Shown here one piece after another: positions 39,141 through 47,778 of a stretch of 55,033 nucleotides of DNA. Position 1 is the stretch's first letter. Each line of letters starts with the position of its first letter. This stretch comes from a bacterium (GTDB lineage: Bacteria; Patescibacteriota; Minisyncoccia; UBA6257; JAGOQP01): assembly GCA_021780615.1 (NCBI GenBank), contig JAJXYJ010000020.1:1-55033 (forward strand), in the 5' to 3' direction. Made by a program: the position numbers and the translations under genes. The notes under the pieces were generated by a model. That model was given only the letters and a program-made list of their open reading frames with translations. It made no database searches and was not told where the DNA came from.

Positions 39141-39323
39141 ATGAAAAAATCAGTCACTACACGTTTCCGTGTTACCAAAAACGGCAAAGGCATTCAGCGC
39201 AAAATGGCGCAGTGCCATTTCCGCGCAAAAAAGAGTGGCGTTCAGCAGATGCGCAAAGGCCGTCCGTTGCAATCAAGCAAGAGTCTGGTACGCCATATCG
39301 TCTCCAAACAGGGAGAGCTATAA
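39141..39323 (+). CDS. rpmI: 50S ribosomal protein bL35
   Basis: TTRFRVTKNGKGIQRKMAQCHFRAKKS; between infC and rplT. Confidence 0.92.
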   Translation: MKKSVTTRFRVTKNGKGIQRKMAQCHFRAKKSGVQQMRKGRPLQSSKSLVRHIVSKQGEL

Positions 39324-39412
39324 GACCAGTTCAAAGTTGAAAGTTATAAAGAAATTTTTTAAGACCGACCGCTTTCAACTTTACAACATGATAACGTTAT
39401 AACGAATATATT

Positions 39413-39760
39413 ATGACTAGAGTTAAACGGGGTACTATCGCCCACAAAAAAAGAGAAAAAGTCCTCAAGAAAACGAAAGGATTCCGCTGGGGCAGAAAAT
39501 CAAAAGAACGTGCCGCAAAAGAGGCGCTCTTGCATGCGCAATCCCGTATGTTCCGCGGCCGCAAAGAAAAGAAACGCGACTATCGCCGCGTTTGGCAGGT
39601 ACGCATTGGTGCCGCTTCACGAATGGAAGGTGTTTCCTACAGTGCTTTTATCGCCGCCCTTAAAAAGCATAACATCACCTTGGATCGTAAAGTCTTGGCA
39701 CAAATCGCCAACGACGCTCCCGATGTCTTTAAGGCGATTGTCCAACTGGCAATGCAATAA
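39413..39760 (+). CDS. rplT: 50S ribosomal protein bL20
   Basis: TRVKRGTIAHKKREKVLKKTKGFRWGRKSKERAAKEALLHA. Confidence 0.97.
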   Translation: MTRVKRGTIAHKKREKVLKKTKGFRWGRKSKERAAKEALLHAQSRMFRGRKEKKRDYRRVWQVRIGAASRMEGVSYSAFIAALKKHNITLDRKVLAQIANDAPDVFKAIVQLAMQ

Positions 39761-39777
39761 AAAATTTTCAAACTCAT

Positions 39778-39804
39778 AAAAAACGCCCTCGTAGGGCGTT
39801 TTTT
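39778..39804 (+). terminator. Intrinsic terminator AAAAAACGCCCTCGTAGGGCGTTTTTT
   Basis: GC-rich stem flanked by A-run and T-run, directly after rplT. Confidence 0.9.
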
Positions 39805-39825
39805 ATATGAAGCAAAGTCATTGCA

Positions 39826-40467
39826 CTACACTCTCTGTAAGGTCAGTAATAAATCACTCAATGGTTTTATATCACCATCATGCGTTGCAATTGTTAGTTT
39901 TAAAAAAGTAGTAAATGATAACGGAATGATGTATGTCAGATCACCACTGCGCCCCAAAAAAACCGGCAACGTATCAGAAAGATGCAAAATAGGACGAGCT
40001 TCCACTCCCGTATAAGCAATGCCGCTATGAGCATCCACGCCATCAACCAGCCACTGATTTATATCTGGATCCCAATAGTATGTCACCGGATTTCCTGCCG
40101 CGTCAGTATCCGTAATGCGCGCCGCAACACTGTAGGATATCGTTATGATATTCCCCTGTCCCTGCCCTGATGTTTGCTGTAACACCATCGTTTCTGGTGT
40201 TGTACTTGCACTCACCACTGTCCATTGAGTATTTTTAATAAAAGAAACCCTCCAATCATTTTCAACAATACGATTATCATTATATGATTGATGATTGACT
40301 GGTTTTTGCACTAAAGCAATGGCCGCCACACGACTTGTCGAGGAAGCAGTTATATGAAGCGCAGAGGCATACCACCATGCCCCACCACCTGCCAACAACA
40401 TCGTTCCAAAAAAAATATAGAAAAATAACCAAGAAGATTTTTGGGGATGGTTCTGGAAATGATTCAT
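39826..40467 (-). CDS. Hypothetical membrane-anchored protein
   Basis: 213-aa ORF with N-terminal TM WLFFYIFFGTMLLAGGGAWWYA and extracytoplasmic domain. Confidence 0.65.
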   Translation of the reverse strand: MNHFQNHPQKSSWLFFYIFFGTMLLAGGGAWWYASALHITASSTSRVAAIALVQKPVNHQSYNDNRIVENDWRVSFIKNTQWTVVSASTTPETMVLQQTSGQGQGNIITISYSVAARITDTDAAGNPVTYYWDPDINQWLVDGVDAHSGIAYTGVEARPILHLSDTLPVFLGRSGDLTYIIPLSFTTFLKLTIATHDGDIKPLSDLLLTLQRV

Positions 40468-40478
40468 AGGTAATATAT

Positions 40479-41195
40479 TTACTTCCCCGTGCCCTCATCT
40501 AAGGTGGGATCACTCGTTCCTCGGTATGAGGCAGGAATTTCACGCGTCTCAGCGGATTTCTCGCTTACCGTGTGTGATGCCGGTGCCACAGACGGCCGCC
40601 CCATAGTACCATGTCCCATAGGGGAACGCTTGGTGCCGGATCGACGAACTTTTTTAACATCATGCGTACGGTGCATCAAAAAATCATATGCCTGTTTGAG
40701 CACCTTGCGGTTTTCATTATTCTTCACGCCTCCAAAAATTTTGGACGCCTCGCGATATGTAAACCAACAATAGCCTTCAAAATTCGGTTCGATGCGTACA
40801 TGCTTTTTGGTCGTTTCTGCAAGATAAAAAATGACCGTCTTAAATACTTTCTGGTTATTTTTCACAAACGTCCAATTTTCATACGCCTTGAAATAATCCA
40901 CGAATCTGATATCGCTGCGCGAAATCCCCGTCTCCTCGCGCGTTTCCCGCAATGCCGCCGCAAAGCTCCGCTCTTCTCCTTCTATTTTTCCCCGCGGAAA
41001 TGTCCAATGCTCATGTCCATGAAACAACACCAAAAAATTAGGGCCTTCAGGGGTCCGTCGGAATATAATAATACCTGAGGAAATCTCACGTCGCTGACTT
41101 TTAGTTGGCGGCGCACTGTTCCGCTTAACAAACGGGACAGGCGGTGTTTGATGTCCCTCAGGTGAAGCTGGTTTTGAGGCTTCACGGGGAGTCAT
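40479..41195 (-). CDS. NUDIX hydrolase
   Basis: GKIEGEERSFAAALRETREETGI Nudix box. Confidence 0.9.
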   Translation of the reverse strand: MTPREASKPASPEGHQTPPVPFVKRNSAPPTKSQRREISSGIIIFRRTPEGPNFLVLFHGHEHWTFPRGKIEGEERSFAAALRETREETGISRSDIRFVDYFKAYENWTFVKNNQKVFKTVIFYLAETTKKHVRIEPNFEGYCWFTYREASKIFGGVKNNENRKVLKQAYDFLMHRTHDVKKVRRSGTKRSPMGHGTMGRPSVAPASHTVSEKSAETREIPASYRGTSDPTLDEGTGK

Positions 41196-41274
41196 AACGA
41201 TAATGAACTCAGTATAGCACGGACATAGAGTATGTCCAACGCACCTCCTTTGAGGTACGCATAGTGCCTACTCC

Positions 41275-43740
41275 TTACACAAAAGTAACATCCCCAGCTT
41301 CAGTCACATCAATGGTCACCGATCCACCCCGATCAAGAGTTCCTTCAAGAATTTTTTTGGAAAGCGGCGCCTTGATATAATCATCAATCGCCTTGCGCAA
41401 CGGTCGCGCACCTGAAGCAGGGTCATACCCCTTCTGAGCAATAAGATGCACTACCGCGGGAGTAATGGTTGTACTAATCCCTTGGTCCTCCAAAGTTCGC
41501 ACCAACGCTTGCACATTAAGTGCCGCAATCTGTTCCACGTCAGAAGGAGACAGTGGTTTAAAAATAACAATGTCAGAAAAACGATTAATCAACTCCGGCT
41601 TGAAATACTGTGTCAATCTCTTTTTAAATTCATCCGCAAACGACGCACTAGTATTCCCGGCTAAAATCTGCTCCTGAATAAAAACGGAATTCGCATTGGA
41701 TGTTGCAATAATAATAGTATTTTTAAAATCAATAACACGTCCTTGGCTGTCAGTGAGTCGTCCATCATCAAACACCTGTAAAAACAAATTTAATAAATCA
41801 GGGTGCGCCTTTTCAAATTCATCCAAAAGAATGAGGCTATAGGGTTGCGCCATAATTGTTTCAGTCAACGCGCCGGCAACCGCTCCGTCCCGCGCTCCGA
41901 TAAATCGCGCGATAGATTCTTTGTCTTGATACTCAGACATATCAAACCGTACCATAAACTTTTCTCCCCCAAAATGAATGATAGCCAACAATTTGGAAAG
42001 TTCTGTTTTTCCCACACCGGTTGGACCCGCAAAAAGAAAAGTCGCAATAGGCCCACCCGTCCGCGCCAACCCGCTCCGATATGCACGCAACGCCTGTGCC
42101 ACCGCGCCCACCGCCTCATCCTGATCAATAAATGATTGGTGAATAGTATCTTCCAAATGCAAAAGCTCATCAGCTTCTTGACGCGAAGTTCGATGCATTG
42201 GCACGTGCACTTTTTGTTCCACTACTGCCTCCACATCAGTGCCGCGCACTGCCTTCTCTCCCTGCTGTGTTGCTTTCATCATCGCTTCTTGCAAAAGATC
42301 TTCTGCACTCGAGGGAAGCGGTTTGGCGTGCAGATACTTAGCCGCCAACGCCACCGCCCGCTGTATCGCCGTATAATACACCGTCACATGATATTTTTTC
42401 TCCAACACAAGCGCGTCATAAGAAAGAAGGGTGCACGCATCCGCCGACGAAATTTCTTCCACGCGAATAGTTTCAAACATACCCGAAAAAAGCGAATTTG
42501 ATTCCACATACAAAGCAAATTCTTTGGGATAGGTAGATCCGATAACAGGAAACACTCCCTCCTTCATGAGCGGCAGGAGCTGATCCGCCAGCGAAGTACC
42601 CTCACTTTCCTGCACGGTTTTTGCCAACAAGTGAATATGAGGAATGTAAAGAATAATATTTCCCGCATGCGTAATTTCATTAACCACGCGCGCCAGCCGC
42701 TCCGATAAAACGTCGCCACTCGCGCCGGAAAGTAAATCAGGAAGAGATAGCTCAACAAGACGGCGATCAAAGAGCGCCCCAGGAACCGCATCGGAAATAA
42801 TATTGTATGCAAGATGAAATACGACTGATTTTTTCCCGACGCCATCCGCTCCTACCAATAACGCATTACCGTGCACGGGTTTGGTAAGAATAGTCACCAA
42901 TTGATCATAGACATCATGATGACCAATCAAAAATCCCCCCTCTCCCGCACGAGCCTCGTCAGTGATATCTCGTGAAAAAAGATCCAAGACTGGCGTTGGA
43001 CGTGAGGTGTGCGTGCGATTAACCCGATGCGTGTGCACGGGCTTCCCGCCCTGCGCAAAACCTCCCAGCGTGAGTGGCACATGCCGACGCGTTGCATACG
43101 CGCTAAACGCAATGGCGCCATCAAGATCATCGGGCGTAATAGAAAATAAATCAAAAATTTTACGAATAGGCGGAAGGGGCGTGTGTGCCAGAGCCGAAAA
43201 AATATTTTCAAGATCAATATACTTTTTATCCTGCTGTGCCGCCTGCAGTGCCGCATACGCGCTCATACGCTTGAGCATTTCTATGAGCACCGCAGAAGAA
43301 AGAGAAGGAGCCACGGTAGAAGAAACGGCAATTTCTTTTTCTAACGCCTGGCGAAAATCAACAAAAGAAATTTCAAGGCGACGAAACGTCTCAGCAAACA
43401 CCCCTCGATCAAGGAGTGCCGCCATCAAAAGCAACTCCAACGATCCTCCTTCAGCCTCAATATGTTCCATCACCGCTACCATCTGCCGTAGTATCGGCCG
43501 ACGAAGACAAAGTCCCACATTGTTATGCGGCACGCGTCCATTAAGAAGCTGCGGCACGCTATAGTGCGCCGAACGAAAATGCAGAAGATAATCCCCCAGC
43601 ATTAAAGAAAGCAAAATACCCGCCCAAATCAACCGCATAACCCCCGACATAAGCAGTGCGGCAATACAGCCAATAAGAATAATAACCGCAACATACGAGC
43701 ACACACGAACAAACGAACGCGCCCACGAATTCATTGTAAA
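41275..43740 (-). CDS. Membrane-anchored ClpB/ClpC-like AAA+ ATPase with degenerate first AAA module
   Basis: C-terminal module FLFAGPTGVGKTELSK / LILLDEFEKAHPDLLN / ASGARPLRKAIDDYI; N-terminal TM helices; start taken near MNSWARSF (ORF extends to 43860). Confidence 0.88.
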   Translation of the reverse strand, partial: FTMNSWARSFVRVCSYVAVIILIGCIAALLMSGVMRLIWAGILLSLMLGDYLLHFRSAHYSVPQLLNGRVPHNNVGLCLRRPILRQMVAVMEHIEAEGGSLELLLMAALLDRGVFAETFRRLEISFVDFRQALEKEIAVSSTVAPSLSSAVLIEMLKRMSAYAALQAAQQDKKYIDLENIFSALAHTPLPPIRKIFDLFSITPDDLDGAIAFSAYATRRHVPLTLGGFAQGGKPVHTHRVNRTHTSRPTPVLDLFSRDITDEARAGEGGFLIGHHDVYDQLVTILTKPVHGNALLVGADGVGKKSVVFHLAYNIISDAVPGALFDRRLVELSLPDLLSGASGDVLSERLARVVNEITHAGNIILYIPHIHLLAKTVQESEGTSLADQLLPLMKEGVFPVIGSTYPKEFALYVESNSLFSGMFETIRVEEISSADACTLLSYDALVLEKKYHVTVYYTAIQRAVALAAKYLHAKPLPSSAEDLLQEAMMKATQQGEKAVRGTDVEAVVEQKVHVPMHRTSRQEADELLHLEDTIHQSFIDQDEAVGAVAQALRAYRSGLARTGGPIATFLFAGPTGVGKTELSKLLAIIHFGGEKFMVRFDMSEYQDKESIARFIGARDGAVAGALTETIMAQPYSLILLDEFEKAHPDLLNLFLQVFDDGRLTDSQGRVIDFKNTIIIATSNANSVFIQEQILAGNTSASFADEFKKRLTQYFKPELINRFSDIVIFKPLSPSDVEQIAALNVQALVRTLEDQGISTTITPAVVHLIAQKGYDPASGARPLRKAIDDYIKAPLSKKILEGTLDRGGSVTIDVTEAGDVTFV

Positions 43741-43811
43741 AATTCGCCGAGAAAATGTCAGTGATGAAAGAAATTCTTGCGGATGAGAGAGTGATAATAA
43801 TGTCATATACG

Positions 43812-44159
43812 TTATCCAATAATAATGCGATAGATGCCGTATGCCGGAATGGCCGCCCACGCCGCAAATACCACAACTCCACTTAAACCAATGAACGCGT
43901 ACACTAATCCCCCAAACAACAACGTAAGCGCTCGGTACACAAAGCCGATAACGTAGCCAACAATGTTGTACTCCTGATATAATGGTTTAAACAAAAAATG
44001 CGCATTTGCTCTGAGCGCAAATTTTCTCTCAAGCCGCCGAAAAAGAGATCGCACCATATCGTACACGACAAAAAAACCGCCGGCATACCATCGCCGGAAA
44101 AACATGATAATCCTGAAATAGAGCGTTTTTATCAAATATATCGTCACGTCACGCATATG
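43812..44159 (-). CDS. Small hypothetical membrane protein upstream of the Clp ATPase
   Basis: Hydrophobic C-terminal half (VGYVIGFVYRALTLLFGGLVYAFIGLSGVVVFAAW); start uncertain within ORF 43812-44183. Confidence 0.6.
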   Translation of the reverse strand, partial: HMRDVTIYLIKTLYFRIIMFFRRWYAGGFFVVYDMVRSLFRRLERKFALRANAHFLFKPLYQEYNIVGYVIGFVYRALTLLFGGLVYAFIGLSGVVVFAAWAAIPAYGIYRIIIG

Positions 44160-44213
44160 TATGAATATGGTACAGTGTACCAAATAACAGCTCTTAGTGC
44201 TACTCGCAACTAT

Positions 44214-44255
44214 CCCCTATCTCAATTTTTACGATCGTAAAAATTGAGATAGGGG
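44214..44255. repeat. 42-bp perfect palindrome CCCCTATCTCAATTTTTACGATCGTAAAAATTGAGATAGGGG
   Basis: Read directly; both 21-nt halves exact reverse complements. Confidence 0.97.
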
Positions 44256-44342
44256 CACACACAAATCCATCATTTTATTTCATAAAAAGTGCCATTTAAA
44301 GTATTGCTCAAAGCACCATTCAAAGCGCTGTTTCATTCATAG

Positions 44343-44371
44343 AAAAAACCCCCGGCATGATGCCGAGGGCC
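44343..44371 (-). terminator. Intrinsic terminator CCCTCGGCATCATGCCGGGGG TTTTTTC
   Basis: GC-rich stem plus T-run on minus strand, just after the small ORF 44393-44560. Confidence 0.85.
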
Positions 44372-44392
44372 TTTTCCCAAAAACAATAATGG

Positions 44393-44560
44393 TTATTGAG
44401 TCTGTTGCTGCTGAGTTTCCTGTCCCTCAACAGAAGTTTCGGAAGCCGGAGCTTCGGGAGAGACAACACCTTCCTCCTTTTTTTCTTCTTCAGGATTCTG
44501 CACGGGCGGAACCTGTGGATTCTGGTTGTCAGTTCCCACGGTCTGATTTTGTGTGTCCAT
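44393..44560 (-). CDS. Small low-complexity Gln/Glu/Pro-rich protein (55 aa)
   Basis: Own translation: MDTQNQTVGTDNQNPQVPPVQNPEEEKKEEGVVSPEAPASETSVEGQETQQQQTQ*; followed by intrinsic terminator; below the ORF-track length cutoff. Confidence 0.6.
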   Translation of the reverse strand: MDTQNQTVGTDNQNPQVPPVQNPEEEKKEEGVVSPEAPASETSVEGQETQQQQTQ

Positions 44561-44825
44561 AATAGAAATATATTAAAGACGGCTTACGACTATTCACCTT
44601 TATGTTTCTGCGGGTACCATATCACACACAGAAACATGTTGCAAGAAAAATTATCATGACTGCGCCGCAAAACCGCGATTCGACACGCACAGCAGCGCCA
44701 ATATACGATCCTCACAAATTCGGTTCCCGAATTCCGTTTAAGAATTAAGATTTATTTATAAAATTACAAAATTTAAAAATTTAAAATTCTCCTTTCTCCA
44801 GTTACTAATTACTGGTTACCAGTTA

Positions 44826-45746
44826 CTATTGTACCTTATTCAGATACTCATATATATTCAGTACTGCCTTTACCCCGTCACCCATCGCCGTATTAATTTG
44901 ATGATACAACGCATCAGTACCGTCTCCGGCGGCCCATATGCCCGGACATGACGTCTGTTGCGTCTTATGGTCAACGACAATCTGTTTCCGCTCATTGAGC
45001 GTTACCACATCCTGCACCAAACTCGTATTAGGAATGTAGCCAATCTCAACAAACGCGCCACTCACCGGCAAGAAACCCGTTTCACCGGTCTGTGTATTTT
45101 TCCATGCAATACTTTCCAAAAACTGGCTTCCGGCAAATGATTCCGGCGCCGTGTGCATCAGTATCTGCACTTTGGATTCTTTGGCAATACGTTCTTGATA
45201 TACCGGATCACCCTTCAACACATCCGATCTGTTTAAGACATAAATCTTTGTCGCATAAGGAAGCAAATCAATGACCGCCTCAAGCCCGCTGTTACCGCCG
45301 CCAATCACCGCAGCTTCTTTGCCCTTCATTAAAGGCGCGTCGCAAATAGAGCAATAAAAAACACCCTTGCCCTCAAATTGCGCTTCACCGGGAACATCCA
45401 ATTTGCGATAACTACTGCCCACCGTGACCAGTACCGTGTGAGTCTCGTATGTTTTTCCAGCCTGATCAGTGACCACAAATCCCTGTGGCGTTTTTTGTAT
45501 CGCCTGCGCCAATGCCCCCGTGACCACATCAATATGATCCTGCGTCCGCAGATGTTTTTCAAGCGTCTGCGCAAAATCAAAACCACTGATTTTTTCAAAC
45601 CCCACAAAATTTTCTATGAGTGCCGAGTTAATCGATTGCCCGCCAAATGTATCAGTAAGCAACAGCGTCTTTATGCGCTTCCGCGACGCATAAATACCCG
45701 CACCAACGCCTGCCGGCCCTCCGCCGATAATAATAAGATCGTACAT
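44826..45746 (-). CDS. trxB: Thioredoxin reductase-like FAD/NAD(P)-dependent oxidoreductase
   Basis: IIGGGPAGVGAGIYASRK, YCSICDAP redox motif, AAVIGGGNSGLEAV, GIWAAGDGTD. Confidence 0.92.
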   Translation of the reverse strand: MYDLIIIGGGPAGVGAGIYASRKRIKTLLLTDTFGGQSINSALIENFVGFEKISGFDFAQTLEKHLRTQDHIDVVTGALAQAIQKTPQGFVVTDQAGKTYETHTVLVTVGSSYRKLDVPGEAQFEGKGVFYCSICDAPLMKGKEAAVIGGGNSGLEAVIDLLPYATKIYVLNRSDVLKGDPVYQERIAKESKVQILMHTAPESFAGSQFLESIAWKNTQTGETGFLPVSGAFVEIGYIPNTSLVQDVVTLNERKQIVVDHKTQQTSCPGIWAAGDGTDALYHQINTAMGDGVKAVLNIYEYLNKVQ

Positions 45747-45971
45747 ATAAGTTTTAGTAATAAGAAGAAAAATCCCAAATTACAAATTCCAAATCGCAAA
45801 TAAATTCAAAATATCAAATTCGAAATGGATTCATTTCGGTCATTTGTTTTTTAGTATTTCGATACTATTTGATATTTGATGCTTGGTATTTGGAATTTTA
45901 AAAAATTAATTGGAAATTGCGTACCCTCCATAGCTTTCTTAAGCGAAGGAAAGAAAACTGAAAATTATTTC

Positions 45972-46448
45972 CTACTCCTTCTGTGCTCCTGCGTTCTTCC
46001 CCACATTAATCCCTCGCAATATATACAAAAGCACGGCGATAATCACCGCAGAGATAGTTGCAAACGGTATCAATCCAATACCCACCAAGACACCGATAGC
46101 GGCAGTCACCCAAATAACGGCGGCAGTCGTGAGGCCATGCACGCGGGATTCATGCTTCATAATAATGCCCGCTCCCAAAAATCCGATACCCACCACAATA
46201 TTAGCGATCACTCCCAAAAATCCGCTATTGCGCGCAATCACGTCAGCTAAGTTACCCGTTGAAACACTCACAATATAAGGAAGTTCTAACGCCACCATAG
46301 AAAAAAGCGCCGCACCTCCCGATACCAACATAGCGGTTCGGATACCCGCCTCCTTACCAATTAATTCACGCTCAAAGCCCACCAGCACGCCCAACACGAG
46401 CGCCGCCACAAGCCTTATAATCATGTCTTCAAGAGAAAGCATAAGCAA
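45972..46448 (-). CDS. MgtC/SapB-family membrane protein
   Basis: RLVAALVLGVLVGFERELIGKEAGIRTAMLVSGGAALFSMV; GFLGAGIIMKHESRVHGLTTAAVIWVTAAIGV. Confidence 0.92.
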   Translation of the reverse strand: MLMLSLEDMIIRLVAALVLGVLVGFERELIGKEAGIRTAMLVSGGAALFSMVALELPYIVSVSTGNLADVIARNSGFLGVIANIVVGIGFLGAGIIMKHESRVHGLTTAAVIWVTAAIGVLVGIGLIPFATISAVIIAVLLYILRGINVGKNAGAQKE

Positions 46449-46540
46449 GTTTTAATTTTGAATTTCGAATTTTGAATGAAATCAAATGTAAAAATTTTTC
46501 GAAATTTAAACCTCAAAATTCATACATTCTTCCGATATAC

Positions 46541-46774
46541 TTATTTATCGGAAGCGAGCGCTTCATCAATGGCCGCTCGGTCAAAGCCCACGATAATCGT
46601 GTTATTGATATCCAGCACCGGCACGCCCATTTGGCCTGATTTACGAATCATGTCCGCCGCCGCCTGATCATCTTCCTGCACATTAATATCCTTAAACGGC
46701 ACGCCTTTTTGCGTGAGATATTCCTTTGCCATTTTGCAGTACGGACAAAACGTTGTTGAGTATACGGTAATCAT
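46541..46774 (-). CDS. Glutaredoxin-family protein
   Basis: MITVYSTTFCPYCKMAKEYLTQKGVPFKDINV; CPYC motif; start at internal Met. Confidence 0.9.
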   Translation of the reverse strand: MITVYSTTFCPYCKMAKEYLTQKGVPFKDINVQEDDQAAADMIRKSGQMGVPVLDINNTIIVGFDRAAIDEALASDK

Positions 46775-46973
46775 AGTAGTTATAAAGTTTAAAGTTATAA
46801 AGTAAAAAGTAATTAGTAACTGAAAAAAATTTTCAATGACCAATTTCCAATAAATTATACAATTGATCAATTTTAAAATTTATTGATCATTGGAAATTGA
46901 TAACTGATAATCGTATGCCCTCCGCTGTCTTTTGATTTTAAAAAACACATTCTCATAATTAAATACTATTATA

Positions 46974-47738
46974 TTATTGCGCAGTGCTTGTAGAAGAAGA
47001 TGCGGCGTTCAGTTGTGCATCAATACTAGCGCTCAGCGATGAAAAGTCAAATGGATTGGCAATCCGCGTGCCGTTTATAAACAATGCAGGCGTTGACACG
47101 CCTTCCGGCATGGCCTGTTGGGCATCAGCAAGATTCATAGCAAGTTCATCGGCATGGGTATGAGCATCAAAGCACGACGTGAACGTTGGCATGGTAAGTC
47201 CAATATTTTGTGCCGTCTGCAAGAAAAAGTCTCGCGTCAAATTTCCGCTATTCTCATTATTCTTTCCCGCTTTCACCTCAGCCTGTTCGGCGGTATAAAT
47301 AGCATCATGCATCTGCACAAACTTTCCCTGGTCATTTGCGCACAAAGCCGCCACCCCTGCATCCCGCGATTCCTCTGATCCGGTCTTATAACTATCAATG
47401 AATGTCAAAATTTTTACCGCCACCTTCACCTTGCCGGTGTTCACATACGTTTGGCGTAACTGCGGTTCAATTTGTGTAAAAAACGCTCCACATGCCGAAC
47501 ACTGAAAATCAAGAAATTCTGTCAGGGTGACCGGCGCCGAAGGATTGCCAATAATGGGCGCGTTGGCGATAGGAATAGCGCCGCCATTCCCCAATGACGC
47601 CGTTCCCAAGGTGCCTGGTAATGAAGTTTTGCTTAATAACACCGCCCCAACAATAATGCCGACAGCAATTAAAACACTAACCGCAATAATGATTTCACTT
47701 GACCCAAAGCCTGCAAATGAGTAATGTTTTTTATACAT
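46974..47738 (-). CDS. DsbA-family thioredoxin-fold protein, membrane anchored
   Basis: FLDFQCSACGAFFTQIEPQLR; TFTSCFDAHTHADELAMNLADAQQAMPEGVSTPALFINGTRI; start at internal Met. Confidence 0.9.
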   Translation of the reverse strand: MYKKHYSFAGFGSSEIIIAVSVLIAVGIIVGAVLLSKTSLPGTLGTASLGNGGAIPIANAPIIGNPSAPVTLTEFLDFQCSACGAFFTQIEPQLRQTYVNTGKVKVAVKILTFIDSYKTGSEESRDAGVAALCANDQGKFVQMHDAIYTAEQAEVKAGKNNENSGNLTRDFFLQTAQNIGLTMPTFTSCFDAHTHADELAMNLADAQQAMPEGVSTPALFINGTRIANPFDFSSLSASIDAQLNAASSSTSTAQ

Positions 47739-47778
47739 ATATGCGCTATACTGACAATGATAATAGTTCTTAGTATAC

